64,000 nucleotides of DNA from Terrimesophilobacter sp038243605 (lineage in GTDB: Bacteria; Actinomycetota; Actinomycetes; Actinomycetales; Microbacteriaceae), in assembly GCA_038243605.1 (NCBI GenBank), contig JBBSQX010000001.1, forward strand, positions 62,001 through 126,000, read 5' to 3'. The notes beneath the pieces are model-generated. The model ran no database searches and was not told the DNA's origin. It saw nothing but the letters and a program-made list of their open reading frames with translations. This document shows positions 1-9,023 of the stretch, piece after piece. The translations under genes and the position numbers were made by a program. Each line of letters begins with the position of its first letter. Position 1 is the first letter of the stretch.

Positions 1-119
1 AGCGCCAAAAAGTCGTCACCGTTGTCGACGGCGGCAATCACGTCGAACCCTTCACTGCGCAGCAAAAGCGCAAGCCCTTCGCGCAGCAGTGCATCATCTT
101 CTGCAATTACCACCCGCAC
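1..119 (-). CDS. Response regulator, partial (N-terminal ~40 residues)
   Basis: The reading frame starts with GTG at 119 and runs off the left edge. The visible part begins VRVVIAEDDALLREGLALLL, the first beta strand, acidic pocket (EDD) and helix 1 of a CheY-like receiver domain. A GGAG motif lies about 8 bases before the GTG. The start overlaps the last codons of the sensor kinase just upstream by 13 bp, so the two are translationally coupled and this is the cognate regulator. NarL/LuxR-type output is expected from the HisKA_3 partner, but the output domain is outside the window. Confidence 0.85.
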   Translation of the reverse strand, partial: MRVVIAEDDALLREGLALLLRSEGFDVIAAVDNGDDFLA

Positions 120-1339
120 GGCAACTCCACTCTCAACGTGGTCGGGCCACCGACCGGGCTGGTGAGCAGCAACTTTCCTTCGAACGCTTCAACTCGACGA
201 CGGATGCCGGCAATACCGCCGCCCGCACGCTCCGTCGCGCCGCCGCGCCCGTCATCCTCAACCGACACCATCAGGCGCTCGACGGGGCTCGACTTGTCGT
301 ACTCGACCGACACCGTCACCTGACTCGCCGCACTGTATTTGTTCACGTTCGTGAGAGCCTCAGCGACCACGAAGTATGTTGCAGACTCGACCGCCGTCGG
401 CACCCTGCGCAATGCTTCCGCCGACAGCAGACACGGAACAGCGGATCGGCCGGCGAGCGCAGACAGCGCACCCTCGAGGCCGAGTTCGTCGAGGATGGGC
501 GGGTAAATATCGTGCACCATCGTGCGCAGCCCCGAGAGCGCGTCGGTCGCTGCTGCTTGCGCTCGGCGCAGGTGCGGAAGGGCCTCGCTCGGGTTCGTCT
601 CCAGAGAGCGCTCCGCGATCCCCAACATCATGACCACGCTCACAAGTCTGTTTTGCGCCCCATCGTGCAGGTCGCGCTCGATGCGGCGCAGTTCCGCCCC
701 GTGGGCGTCGAGCGCGGCGGCGCGACTCGCGGTGAGCGCCGTGACCCGCTCGACCAGTTTTGCCTTCGGGCCGTGGGCCAGCAATTTCATCTGCGCGGCA
801 CGCAGCATGAACGCGACGGAAGGAATAATCCACCAGGAGACGAGCGCATAGCCGACAGCGACCAGAGGCATCCACGCGGCGAGAGCCCACGATGTCACTG
901 GAAAAGGGCTTGTCACCGGGTCGTTGGCGGGCGCCAAATACCAGTACGCGGGAACGAGGAGTGAGTTCACGGCAGAAAGGGGGAGCGCAAGCGCCAGCCC
1001 CGAAACCAGTGAGACGAGTAGCCCATGCCCGAGAAGCCAGAGCAGATCCCGGCCGGTGGTGCGCGAAAACGTGATGCGCATGCTCTGCTCGAGCGAGAGG
1101 TGCTCCGGAATCTCTGAGTACGCAGAATCCACAAGTCGACCAGAGCGAGCAGCTTCGCGCTCACGCGCCTTGTTCGCCCACCATCTCAGCGGCCTCACCA
1201 CCAAGGGTACGAACAGCCAGCCACCCGTGAGAACGAGCAGTGGCAGTACAACGACGCCAACAAAAATCAACATGAGCGAGCCGAACGACGCAACAAGCTC
1301 GATCGCCACATAGCGCACCGAACGCCACCACTGTTGCAT
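107..1339 (-). CDS. NarL-family sensor histidine kinase
   Basis: This is a membrane sensor kinase of about 410 residues. Hydrophobic segments lie near residues 13-50 and 100-180, forming a sensor region. A HisKA_3 dimerisation helix follows with the motif RRIERDLHDGAQNRL (phospho-acceptor His near residue 225). The C-terminal HATPase carries a G box, DDGRGG followed by GGGIAGIRRRVEAF. I chose the ATG at 1339 (MQQWW). Frames extending to 1384 or 1471 are open but run into the divergent ABC gene's leader, and no better Shine-Dalgarno supports them. It probably phosphorylates the regulator encoded directly downstream. The divergent ABC exporter is a plausible target, a common arrangement for MacB-like exporters in actinobacteria, although no site shows it here. 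Confidence 0.88.
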   Translation of the reverse strand: MQQWWRSVRYVAIELVASFGSLMLIFVGVVVLPLLVLTGGWLFVPLVVRPLRWWANKAREREAARSGRLVDSAYSEIPEHLSLEQSMRITFSRTTGRDLLWLLGHGLLVSLVSGLALALPLSAVNSLLVPAYWYLAPANDPVTSPFPVTSWALAAWMPLVAVGYALVSWWIIPSVAFMLRAAQMKLLAHGPKAKLVERVTALTASRAAALDAHGAELRRIERDLHDGAQNRLVSVVMMLGIAERSLETNPSEALPHLRRAQAAATDALSGLRTMVHDIYPPILDELGLEGALSALAGRSAVPCLLSAEALRRVPTAVESATYFVVAEALTNVNKYSAASQVTVSVEYDKSSPVERLMVSVEDDGRGGATERAGGGIAGIRRRVEAFEGKLLLTSPVGGPTTLRVELPCGW

Positions 1340-1463
1340 TCGGTCCCGTTTGATAACCTCATCTTGTCGTAGTCGGGAGCGCATTACGGTACAGCTAGCT
1401 ACACCATCAAGACGGCAGCAGGCAGGATCGTCGTCGCTAAACCTGATCCGTAGCGTGATACTC

Positions 1464-2243
1464 ATGAGCATTCAGGCACCGCCGCAACCGGCATCCACAC
1501 CACCCATCCCGCAGACCAGTCAGGCAATTCGCCTTGACGCTGTTGTCAAAAAGTACGGCACAGGCTCCTCGGCCGTGATGGCCCTGCGCGGCATCGATCT
1601 CACACTGATGCGCGGGTCCTTCACCGCCATCATGGGCCCCTCGGGCTCAGGCAAGAGCACGTTCCTGCACACCGCAGCAGGCCTCGACACCCCCACGAGT
1701 GGTTCGGTCTGGATCGGCGACACCGACATCTCACGGATGAGCGCGAACAGGCTCTCCGAGTTTCGGCGCGAACATGTCGGTTTCGTCTTCCAGGCCTACA
1801 ACTTGCTGCCGGCGCTCACCATCGAGCAGAACATCACGTTGCCGCTCATGTTGGCAGGCAAGGCCGTGGATAAGAGTTGGTACGAGCACCTCATCGGCTC
1901 CATCGGTCTCGGCGAGTTGCGAAACCGACGCCCAGCGGAGCTTTCGGGCGGCCAGCAGCAGCGCGTCGCCATAGCGAGAGCGCTCATCGCCCGCCCGGAT
2001 GCCGTCTTTGCCGATGAGCCGACGGGAGCCCTCGACTCGCAGACCGGCCGGCAGGTGCTCGACCTGCTCGGCCAGATGACGCGCGACCTCGGCCAAACCG
2101 TCGTCATGGTCACGCACGACCCAGCAGTCGCCTCCCGCGCAGATCGCGTCATCTTTCTCGCCGACGGAGCTTTCGTCGGCTACCAGGATGCCGCATCAAC
2201 ACAGCAGATCATCGACCGCATGACCGAATTGGGGGAATGGTGA
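1464..2243 (+). CDS. ABC transporter ATP-binding protein (MacB/LolD type)
   Basis: This is a 259-residue nucleotide-binding subunit. Walker A is GPSGSGKST (about residues 58-66), the signature is LSGGQQQRV, Walker B with the catalytic Glu is AVFADEPTGALD, and the H-loop is MVTHDP. The sequence belongs to the MacB/LolD/FtsE-like clade, which powers type VII (mechanotransmission) ABC systems. The start is the ATG at 1464 (MSIQAPP); the longer open frame from 1350 overlaps the kinase's leader. Its 3' end overlaps the permease start by 7 bp, so the two proteins should be made together. The region before it (1340-1463) must hold promoters for both this operon and the divergent kinase. Confidence 0.93.
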   Translation: MSIQAPPQPASTPPIPQTSQAIRLDAVVKKYGTGSSAVMALRGIDLTLMRGSFTAIMGPSGSGKSTFLHTAAGLDTPTSGSVWIGDTDISRMSANRLSEFRREHVGFVFQAYNLLPALTIEQNITLPLMLAGKAVDKSWYEHLIGSIGLGELRNRRPAELSGGQQQRVAIARALIARPDAVFADEPTGALDSQTGRQVLDLLGQMTRDLGQTVVMVTHDPAVASRADRVIFLADGAFVGYQDAASTQQIIDRMTELGEW

Positions 2244-4741
2244 ACACACTAATTTGGGCGGGGATCCGTCAACACCGCGGCAGTCTCATCGGCGTTTTCA
2301 TCGCCATATTCTGCGCCGCATTGCTCGTCACCGGTCTTGGAGTTCTTGTCGAATCCGGCCTCCGTGGCGGGGTCACTGCTGAGCGCTACAGCGCGGCCGA
2401 CGTGGTCGTGGCAGGCAACCAAGAGCTCACGGGGCTAGAAAACCTCGGCGTCTCCCTTCCCGAACGCACAGCATTGCCCGCCGACATCGACACCGCGCTC
2501 AGCGAGATCCCGGGCGTTGACCGCATTGTTGCTGACACCACAACCCCTCTGTCCTGGGGAACATCAGCGGTGGAAGCCCACGGCTGGAGTGCGGCAGCAC
2601 TCACCCCTTACGAGATCAGCAACGGTCACGCACCCGAGGCGAAGAACGAGGTTGTCGTCGACGCCGCGCTCGCGTCGCGCACCAAGGTTGGTGACACCAT
2701 CACCCTCGGCAACGGAGGAATCAACGCCGAGTACACGGTGGTGGGAATTGCTTCCGCCACGGGGAGCGCGCAGCCTACGCGCGCTCAGCACGTGTTCGTT
2801 TCGGATGCCACCGCATCCGCTCTCGCCGGGCATGCAGGCACTCCGACCGTCCTTGGCGTATTCGCCACGAACGGTGTTTCTGCCATCGACCTCGCTAGCC
2901 AGATTCGCCAGTCGATTTCTGGTACGTCGACCTTCGTTGGCAGCACACGCGGCGACATCGAGTTTCTCGACTCCGGCGCTGCCCGCAACACCCTCGTTGC
3001 ACTCGGGTCATCATTCGCCGGAACGGCGCTCCTCATCGCGATCTTCGTCGTCGCTGGAACCCTGTCACTGTCGATTCAGTCTCGACGCCGTGACTTTGCT
3101 CTCTTGCGCGCCATCGGTGCCACCCCCAAGCAGATTCATCGTCTGGTGGCCAAGGAAGTGCTGATCGTCGCGAGTATGGCCGCCGTCATCGGTTCGATTC
3201 CCGGCTATCTCTTGGCTGACGCGCTGCGCTTTGGCTTCTCGCAAGGAGGAATCATCCCTTCCGACTTCGCCCTCAGCTACAGCGCGATGCCCGCCATCAT
3301 CGCCATCATCGTGGTGGTCTGCTCAGCCCTGGTTGCGGCATGGTCAGCCGCTAGAAGACCCGCACGCATCAACCCGGTGGAGGCGTTGCACGAGGCTTCC
3401 ATCACACCGTCACGCATGAGCGTGGGTCGCACCATCACCGGCCTTGTGTTGGCCGTCGGCGGTCTGGCCGCGAGCGCCACCCCACTGTTCTTGGGTGGAA
3501 CCGCAGCGCTCGCTGGGCCTGCTGGAGCCGCGCTGATGCTGATCATCGCGGTCGCATTGCTCGGGCCTCAGCTCGTGCGTGGCGCTGTCAATATTTTCGG
3601 CGGGCCGCTACGGCGTTCGTCGTCTCCCTCCGCATTCCTTGCGGCAACGAATGCGCGCAGCAACTCACGCAGACTTGCGGCAGCGATCATCCCTCTTGCG
3701 CTTGGCATCGGTCTGGGCCTCGTGCAGGTCGGAACGCCCTCGATTGTCGCGGCAGAAGCGGCCACCCAGTCTCAGGATGGCGTGATCGCCGACCTCATGG
3801 TCACGGGCGGGCCAACTGGGCTTTCGGCCGAGGCGGTCGCCAGCATCGCCAGCACGGCGGGCGTGAAGGCGGCGAACCCGGTCGCCTTGAGCCAAGCAAT
3901 TCTGAAGTATGACGAATTCGGGGACCCCGCGGCAGAGGCATATGCCATTCAAGGCATTGATCCGAATGCTCTGGCCTCGACAATGGATCTGGATGTCGCA
4001 GAGGGCTCGCTCGACCAGCTCACAGAGATTGACACCGTCGCCCTCAGCACGGATGTCGCGCAAACGACGGGCGTGCGTGTTGGCGACACTGTCAATATCG
4101 TGCTGGGTGATGGAACGGCGAGCACCTCCCGGCTCGTCGCCACCTACGCACGAGGTCTCGGATTCGGTGAAGTGACAGTGGCAAACGATGTTCTCAGCGC
4201 ACACACCACCAGCGGCCTTAACGCCTACGTGCTCGTCGATGCCGAGCAGGGGCAGGAGGAACACGTTCAGGAGGTGCTGGCCGCATCCGGCTTCACGGTC
4301 GTGAATCAGGGCGAACTGCTCGCCGCGGGTGACACTGCCCGCAACGCGAATTCGCTTGTGAACCTCATCGCGCTGTTCGTGATTCTCGGCTACATCGCGA
4401 TAACGGTAGCCAACACGCTCATCATGGCCACTGGCGAACGCCGTCGAGAGTTTGCGCTCCTCCAGCTCGTCGGATCAACACGACGCCAAGTGCGAGGCAT
4501 GATGCGGATGGAATCTGTGATGGTGGTGGTCATTGCAGCGGTGCTGGGAACGTTCGTCGCGATTCCGCCGCTGATCGGGATCAGCCTCGGCGTCTCTGGC
4601 CAGCCCATACCGAACGTGTCGCCGGTGGCCTCCCTGCTTATCGTCGGCTCACTGAGCGCCCTTGGGCTGCTCTCACTGGCTGCGGGAACCCGATCAGCGA
4701 TGCGCTCGGCCCCGATCAACGAGATCGGTTCGCGCGAGTAA
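2237..4741 (+). CDS. FtsX-like ABC permease
   Basis: This 834-residue permease pairs with the ATPase upstream. It has a first membrane helix near residues 15-38, a large extracytoplasmic MacB-like domain, and three helices around 270-380 with the conserved FtsX sequence RRRDFALLRAIGATPKQI. Central helices and a second periplasmic domain follow, and then a second FtsX core (GERRREFALLQLVGSTRRQVRG) near 735. The duplicated FtsX layout is usual for actinobacterial two-gene exporters. The start is ATG 2237, overlapping the ATPase stop; GTG 2240 is an alternative. The substrate is unknown; families of this type export peptides, lipids or antibiotics. Confidence 0.93.
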   Translation: MVNTLIWAGIRQHRGSLIGVFIAIFCAALLVTGLGVLVESGLRGGVTAERYSAADVVVAGNQELTGLENLGVSLPERTALPADIDTALSEIPGVDRIVADTTTPLSWGTSAVEAHGWSAAALTPYEISNGHAPEAKNEVVVDAALASRTKVGDTITLGNGGINAEYTVVGIASATGSAQPTRAQHVFVSDATASALAGHAGTPTVLGVFATNGVSAIDLASQIRQSISGTSTFVGSTRGDIEFLDSGAARNTLVALGSSFAGTALLIAIFVVAGTLSLSIQSRRRDFALLRAIGATPKQIHRLVAKEVLIVASMAAVIGSIPGYLLADALRFGFSQGGIIPSDFALSYSAMPAIIAIIVVVCSALVAAWSAARRPARINPVEALHEASITPSRMSVGRTITGLVLAVGGLAASATPLFLGGTAALAGPAGAALMLIIAVALLGPQLVRGAVNIFGGPLRRSSSPSAFLAATNARSNSRRLAAAIIPLALGIGLGLVQVGTPSIVAAEAATQSQDGVIADLMVTGGPTGLSAEAVASIASTAGVKAANPVALSQAILKYDEFGDPAAEAYAIQGIDPNALASTMDLDVAEGSLDQLTEIDTVALSTDVAQTTGVRVGDTVNIVLGDGTASTSRLVATYARGLGFGEVTVANDVLSAHTTSGLNAYVLVDAEQGQEEHVQEVLAASGFTVVNQGELLAAGDTARNANSLVNLIALFVILGYIAITVANTLIMATGERRREFALLQLVGSTRRQVRGMMRMESVMVVVIAAVLGTFVAIPPLIGISLGVSGQPIPNVSPVASLLIVGSLSALGLLSLAAGTRSAMRSAPINEIGSRE

Positions 4742-4761
4742 CCACGGCGACGCTAAGGCTC

Positions 4762-4805
4762 AGACAGCCTCAAGCCTGCACAATTGCGCGGGCCTGAGGC
4801 TGTCT
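4762..4805 (+). terminator. Stem-loop terminator after the ABC operon
   Basis: The arms AGACAGCCTCAAGCC (4762-4776) and GGCCTGAGGCTGTCT (4791-4805) pair at 14 of 15 positions, with a 14-base loop, 20 bases after the permease stop. The following bases are TTGTTC rather than a strong T tract. It sits between the ABC operon and the TetR gene. Confidence 0.75.
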
Positions 4806-4874
4806 TGTTCGCATCCGATGCCAAAACTTGTTAGGTTTATACCTATATTGATTAGGCCAGGCGGGGAGTTGATA

Positions 4875-5468
4875 GTGGCGCGTGCAGGACTGACGACCGA
4901 CAGTGTTACCCTCGCGGGCGCTGAGCTCGCAGACAACATCGGCTTTGACGCCGTCACCCCCGCAGAACTCGCGAGACGGCTCGGAGTACGCACCGCGAGT
5001 TTGTACTCCCACGTGCGAAGTTCCGCCGATCTGAAGGCCCGGATATCGGCGTTGGCCCTTGACGAACTCGCCGACCGGGTAGCCGAAGCCCTTGCAGGAC
5101 GCACCCAGACCGAGGCGCTCATGGGGATGGCAAACGCCTACCGCGACTACGCGAAACAGCATCCGGGGCGATTCGCGGCGACCCTGGGTGCGACCGGAAT
5201 CGACGAGGCCGTCATTGCCGCTGGTCGACGCCATGCCCAACTCTCGGAAGCGATGCTGCACGGATACTCTCTGGATGCCGCCGCCACGACGCACGCGATT
5301 CGCTTCGTCGGCAGCACCCTGCGTGGCTTTGCGAGTCTGGAGCAGAGCGGCAGCTTCGACTACAGCGAACCCTCCTCGTCAGACAGTTGGGCGCACACGG
5401 TGGCGGCCCTCGACGTCGTGCTGCGCCAATGGCCTGAACATCCTCAATCCATCACCAAGGAACACTAA
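4875..5468 (+). CDS. TetR-family regulator with WHG-type C-terminal domain
   Basis: This protein has 197 residues from a GTG at 4875, with GGGGAG 9 bases upstream. The N-terminal HTH (LARRLGVRTASLYSHVRSSADL) is a TetR DNA-binding domain of the class with an L-Y-x-H recognition helix. The C-terminal part (GMANAYRDYAKQHPGRFAATL... TLRGFASLE) matches the TetR_C_33/WHG ligand-binding region. Its stop codon overlaps the ATG of the SGNH hydrolase (TAATG), so the two genes are coupled; it probably controls its own operon. An upstream ATG at 4819 is in frame but has no ribosome site. Confidence 0.87.
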   Translation: MARAGLTTDSVTLAGAELADNIGFDAVTPAELARRLGVRTASLYSHVRSSADLKARISALALDELADRVAEALAGRTQTEALMGMANAYRDYAKQHPGRFAATLGATGIDEAVIAAGRRHAQLSEAMLHGYSLDAAATTHAIRFVGSTLRGFASLEQSGSFDYSEPSSSDSWAHTVAALDVVLRQWPEHPQSITKEH

Positions 5469-6649
5469 TGCGCACGTTGAACGACACCACGGTCCCCCTG
5501 ACTCTCGACTACATCCGGGGAGCAATCGAGCTCAGCCACACCGAACATGGTGTGGTGCCGCACCGCCTTCCTTCGTGGGCGCTTCAACAGGCAAGGGACC
5601 CGCAGATCAACGCTGCAGAAGCGCAGCCCTCCGGGGTAAGGATCACCTTTCGCACGACCGCCACCGATCTCAACCTCACGCTGTTGCGCACACGAACCAC
5701 CTACGCGGGCCTTCCTCCCAGACCAGACGGAATCGTGGAACTAGTCATCGACGGTGAGAAGATTTCTCATGCGACCACCACCGGCGGGGTGACCACCACC
5801 ATCAATATGACCACCGGGCAGCCCACTGTCGAATACGGCCCAGAGTTCACCGCGCGATTCTCTGGGCTCCCCGACGTGAACAAAACTGTAGAACTCTGGT
5901 TGCCGCACAACGAAAACATCGAGATCCTTCGGGTAGTCGCAAACGCCCCGGTCGACGAAGCTCCCCGCGAGGCAATGCCCCGTTGGATCCACTACGGCAG
6001 TTCGATCAGCCACGGATCGAACGCCACCCATCCGACCGATATTTGGCCGGTATCCGCTGCGCGCGCGAGTGGCGTCGAGTTGCGAAACCTCGGCCTCGGC
6101 GGCTCGGCGCTCGTTGATCCCTTTGTGGCGAGAGTCATCAGAGACCTTCCCGCAGACATGATCAGCATCAAACTCGGCATCAACCTCGTGAACACAGATC
6201 TCATGCAGATGAGGGCGTTTCGCACCGCCGAGCATGGCTTTCTCGACACCATCAGAGACGGTCATCCCGAGACTCCGATTCTGGTGATCTCACCGATCCA
6301 CTGTGCACTTCAGGAAACCACTCCCGGACCGATCGCGTTCGACCCCGCAGCGCTCGCCGAGGGCAACGTTCGCTTTCATGCGACGGGTGACCCGGCAGGG
6401 GTGGTGACGGGAAAACTCACGCTCACGACGATTCGCACGGAACTCGAGCGCATCGTCACCGAACGGCTCACCACCGACGCGAATCTCCACTACCTGAATG
6501 GTCTCGAACTTTTCAGCGAGACCGACGAGCGAGAACACCCATTGCCGGATGCCTTGCACCCCGATGCCGACACTCACCAACAGATCGCCGCGCGCTTCGC
6601 CGCCTTCGCGTTCGCGGCGGGTGGTCCGTTCTTCAGCTCATCACGATGA
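5468..6649 (+). CDS. SGNH/GDSL-family hydrolase
   Basis: This 393-residue protein has an N-terminal beta-rich accessory region and a C-terminal SGNH hydrolase domain. Block I is HYGSSISHG (nucleophile Ser near 177), block II is NLGLGGSALVDP, block III is KLGINLVN (Asn in the oxyanion hole), and block V DALHPD supplies the catalytic Asp/His pair. There is no signal peptide, so it is probably a cytoplasmic esterase or deacetylase. Its start overlaps the TetR stop. The natural ester substrate is likely linked to that regulator's ligand, which is an inference from the coupling only. Confidence 0.88.
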   Translation: MRTLNDTTVPLTLDYIRGAIELSHTEHGVVPHRLPSWALQQARDPQINAAEAQPSGVRITFRTTATDLNLTLLRTRTTYAGLPPRPDGIVELVIDGEKISHATTTGGVTTTINMTTGQPTVEYGPEFTARFSGLPDVNKTVELWLPHNENIEILRVVANAPVDEAPREAMPRWIHYGSSISHGSNATHPTDIWPVSAARASGVELRNLGLGGSALVDPFVARVIRDLPADMISIKLGINLVNTDLMQMRAFRTAEHGFLDTIRDGHPETPILVISPIHCALQETTPGPIAFDPAALAEGNVRFHATGDPAGVVTGKLTLTTIRTELERIVTERLTTDANLHYLNGLELFSETDEREHPLPDALHPDADTHQQIAARFAAFAFAAGGPFFSSSR

Positions 6650-6665
6650 GTTCGGTCATCGCCGC

Positions 6666-7211
6666 CTAGTGGCCGGCAGCCATGATCGCGTCACTGATTC
6701 TGCTCACGCCAAACTTCCATGCATTCTCGACGTCACCTCCAAGTCGGAACCCGCTGTTGAGTTCCATGCTGATGAAGCCGGATGCCCACGCGGTGAGTGT
6801 TCTGGCTGCCTCTAGCGCATGCTCCTCGCCAGCCATCTCCGTTGCGATGCGCAGGATGGGTTCACTCGCGGCTGCCCCAAACTCGCGGCCGGCTACAGGA
6901 ACTCCCGTTCCCGGCATCATGACCAAATGGAACGCGGCGGGCCGCTCCTTGCCGAAGGCACGAAACGTGTCGGCGATGCCCGCCAAGCTCGTTGACACGG
7001 TAAGCCTGCTGGTGAGCTCAGTGAGCGTCGACTCCGCCACCCGTTGGATGAGTCGATCTCGATTCTCTACGCGTTTGTAAAGGGAGGGCGCACGAACCCC
7101 CACGCGCTGGGCGACAGCCTGCATGGTCAGGCCCGCTAAGCCTTCCGTTTCCAGCAGATCGCACGCGGCGGACACAATCGCGTCGAGGGAGGTTTTCTCT
7201 GGGGTGGGCAT
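6666..7211 (-). CDS. TetR-family regulator, divergent from the MBL-fold hydrolase
   Basis: This is a 181-residue TetR-type repressor with HTH LTMQAVAQRVGVRAPSLYKRVENRDRL and a WHG-like C-terminal domain, related in style to the TetR at 4875. I place the start at the ATG at 7211 (MPTPEKTS). A longer frame to 7244 would translate its own operator. A TATACT -10 element at 7223-7218 puts transcription initiation at or next to that ATG, so the mRNA is probably leaderless. It almost certainly represses the divergent hydrolase gene and itself through the palindrome at 7235-7249. Its 3' end is 16 bp from the convergent SGNH gene. Confidence 0.88.
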   Translation of the reverse strand: MPTPEKTSLDAIVSAACDLLETEGLAGLTMQAVAQRVGVRAPSLYKRVENRDRLIQRVAESTLTELTSRLTVSTSLAGIADTFRAFGKERPAAFHLVMMPGTGVPVAGREFGAAASEPILRIATEMAGEEHALEAARTLTAWASGFISMELNSGFRLGGDVENAWKFGVSRISDAIMAAGH

Positions 7212-7217
7212 GAACCA

Positions 7218-7267
7218 AGTATAGCTATTGACTCTAGCCATCATGGCTATATAGAGTAGCCATCATG
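7218..7267. promoter_or_regulatory. Divergent promoters with TetR operator
   Basis: A perfect 15-bp palindrome, TAGCCAT-C-ATGGCTA, lies at 7235-7249. It is nested in a wider ACTCTA...TAGAGT dyad (7231-7257), and an extra half-site TAGCCATCATG covers the hydrolase start (7257-7267). For the plus gene, -35 TTGACT (7228-7233) and -10 TATAGA (7250-7255) have a 16-bp spacer that contains the palindrome. For the minus gene, -10 is TATACT (7223-7218). A repressor bound here would block both promoters. Confidence 0.8.
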
Positions 7268-7978
7268 AAACTCAGAACCGGCCTGCACCGCATCGGCAAT
7301 GACATCGTTGCCGTCTACCTTGTCGAGACTCCTGACGGTGTCACCATTGTTGACGCGGGGCTCGCAGGTCACTGGCGCGAGCTTCTCGCAGAACTCAAGG
7401 AGATGGGTCGCACCCTCGACGACGTGAAGGGCGTGATTCTCACGCACGGCGACTCCGACCACATCGGATTCGCCGAACGCATGCGGCGCGACCACGGCGT
7501 GCCCATCTACGTGCACGCCCGTGATGCCGCACGCGCCAAGGGCGGCCGCAAACCAGCAAACGCGAAACAGCAGATGCGACTTGGTGCCCTTCTGGGATTC
7601 ATCGGTTACGCCCTTCGTAAGGGTGGAATGCGCACCACCTACCTGACCGAGGTCATCGAAGTGCACGACGGCGACATCCTGCACCTTCCTGGTTCACCTC
7701 AGATCATCGCGCTGCCGGGCCACTCCGAGGGCAGCATCGCGATCTTTGTGCCCGCCGTCGATGCCCTGTTCGTGGGCGATGGCCTCACGACGCGTCACGT
7801 TCTCACCGGAAAGCACGGCCCCCAGCCAGCACCCTTCACTGACGATCCGAATCAGGCGCTCACCTCTCTGCAAGCACTTCTTCCGACACGAGCCACGTGG
7901 GTACTACCCGGCCACGGCGCACCGTGGAGCGGTGGAGTGCAGGCGGCGGTAGACGCGGTGCAGAAGGTGGTCAGGTAA
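7265..7978 (+). CDS. MBL-fold (metallo-beta-lactamase-like) hydrolase
   Basis: This 237-residue protein carries the metallo-beta-lactamase fold motifs. These are THGDSDHIGF (residues 60-69, the HxHxDH site with Asp in place of the second His), GHSEGSIAIF, FVGDGLTTRH and the C-terminal PGHGAPW. There is no signal peptide. It most resembles the broad Glx-II/lactonase-like group of the superfamily; substrate unknown. The predicted transcription start is within about 3 bases of the ATG and there is no Shine-Dalgarno, which implies leaderless translation. It is controlled by the divergent TetR through the operator at 7218-7267. Confidence 0.88.
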   Translation: MKLRTGLHRIGNDIVAVYLVETPDGVTIVDAGLAGHWRELLAELKEMGRTLDDVKGVILTHGDSDHIGFAERMRRDHGVPIYVHARDAARAKGGRKPANAKQQMRLGALLGFIGYALRKGGMRTTYLTEVIEVHDGDILHLPGSPQIIALPGHSEGSIAIFVPAVDALFVGDGLTTRHVLTGKHGPQPAPFTDDPNQALTSLQALLPTRATWVLPGHGAPWSGGVQAAVDAVQKVVR

Positions 7979-8051
7979 GCGGCGCGCGATTCACTGCAGT
8001 GAACCAGCGGCAGAGCGGCCTCAGGTCTTTAGCTCGCGTACGCCGCGTGGG

Positions 8052-8579
8052 TCAGCGCGTTCGGTAGATTCTGCGGTACACGACGTAGTCACTCACCATG
8101 CCAAGCGCGAACCCTACGAAGGCGGGGATGCTGACAACCGTGATGCCGCGCGCGAGCTCAGTGGCCCAGTCGGTGGGCTGTAGCTGACCGAGCACATTGA
8201 CTAAGAACAGGGCCGTCAAGGCGGGGATCACGCCCGTAATCACGATGGACCACGACCCGACATGTCTGATTCGAAACGCAAGCACACTCAGCGCGGCGAA
8301 AACGCCCAGCATGACCCACGCGATGATGGCGAGGTCGGCGGTAGCGAATCCCAGCTGTATGGGTCCAAAGACTGGCTCGTTGAGGAGCCCAAAATTGATG
8401 GCTGTGGATTCGGGTAGTCGAGGCATCAGAACGCTCACGAACACAAGCTGTACGACGAGGGCCACGACAGTCCACGCCGCAGGAAGAAGAGAAATCGCTG
8501 ACTCCGCCTTGTGGGCGGCAGCATCTCGCGCGTGCTGTCGCGCTTCCTTTGCGTGCTGTCGCGCTTCTGTGTCTGACAT
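8052..8579 (-). CDS. Four-helix membrane protein, DUF1648-like
   Basis: This 175-residue protein begins with a charged, His/Ala-rich helix containing the repeat ARQHAKEARQHARDAAAH. Four transmembrane segments follow near residues 30-52, 72-100, 108-130 and 143-168. The sequence PRLPESTAINFG between helices 1 and 2 resembles the P-x-x-(I/T)-x-x-H/N-F-G element of DUF1648 membrane proteins, but the match is weak. The start ATG at 8579 has GAGGTGCGGGA upstream. It is convergent with the MBL-fold gene and divergent from the next small membrane protein. No function can be assigned. Confidence 0.7.
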   Translation of the reverse strand: MSDTEARQHAKEARQHARDAAAHKAESAISLLPAAWTVVALVVQLVFVSVLMPRLPESTAINFGLLNEPVFGPIQLGFATADLAIIAWVMLGVFAALSVLAFRIRHVGSWSIVITGVIPALTALFLVNVLGQLQPTDWATELARGITVVSIPAFVGFALGMVSDYVVYRRIYRTR

Positions 8580-8692
8580 GTTCCCGCACCTCGATTGCCG
8601 ACGGACCGCCTCTCTCGACGACCCTGGTCATCCTATCTCCCGCCCAATTGTGGGCTTTCGGCAGGCGATGGCCACACCTCTAGTCTTTACTC

Positions 8693-8992
8693 ATGGAAAG
8701 CCGTAAGAAACACAGTGCGATGATCCTGACCATCGCGGGCATCGCCGCTGTCGCTGGGGCCATCATTCTGACCCTCGCGTTAATGACTCTGCCCTCCTCC
8801 GCAGCCTCATTTGGCTGGTTCGCGTACGCTCCACTCTCTGACGCAGTGTTTGTCCCGAGCGGGGTAATTGCCATACCGATGTGGGGGCTGGGCGGTCTTG
8901 GCCTGCTCGTAGGTGGCGTGATCGCGATCAGTTACCTGTTCGGCCGGCGAAGCGCAAACGATCGACGTGGCTCAGATTCGCCGCAGGTCTGA
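8693..8992 (+). CDS. Small two-helix membrane protein
   Basis: This 99-residue protein has two hydrophobic segments (residues about 10-31 and 57-83) and a charged tail (GRRSANDRRGSD). The start is ATG 8693. I do not recognise a family. It is followed 31 bases later by another uncharacterised gene on the same strand, so the two may be co-transcribed. Confidence 0.65.
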   Translation: MESRKKHSAMILTIAGIAAVAGAIILTLALMTLPSSAASFGWFAYAPLSDAVFVPSGVIAIPMWGLGGLGLLVGGVIAISYLFGRRSANDRRGSDSPQV

Positions 8993-9023
8993 CTCCTCCG
9001 GCGCAGCGTCCCGGGAGAAGTGA

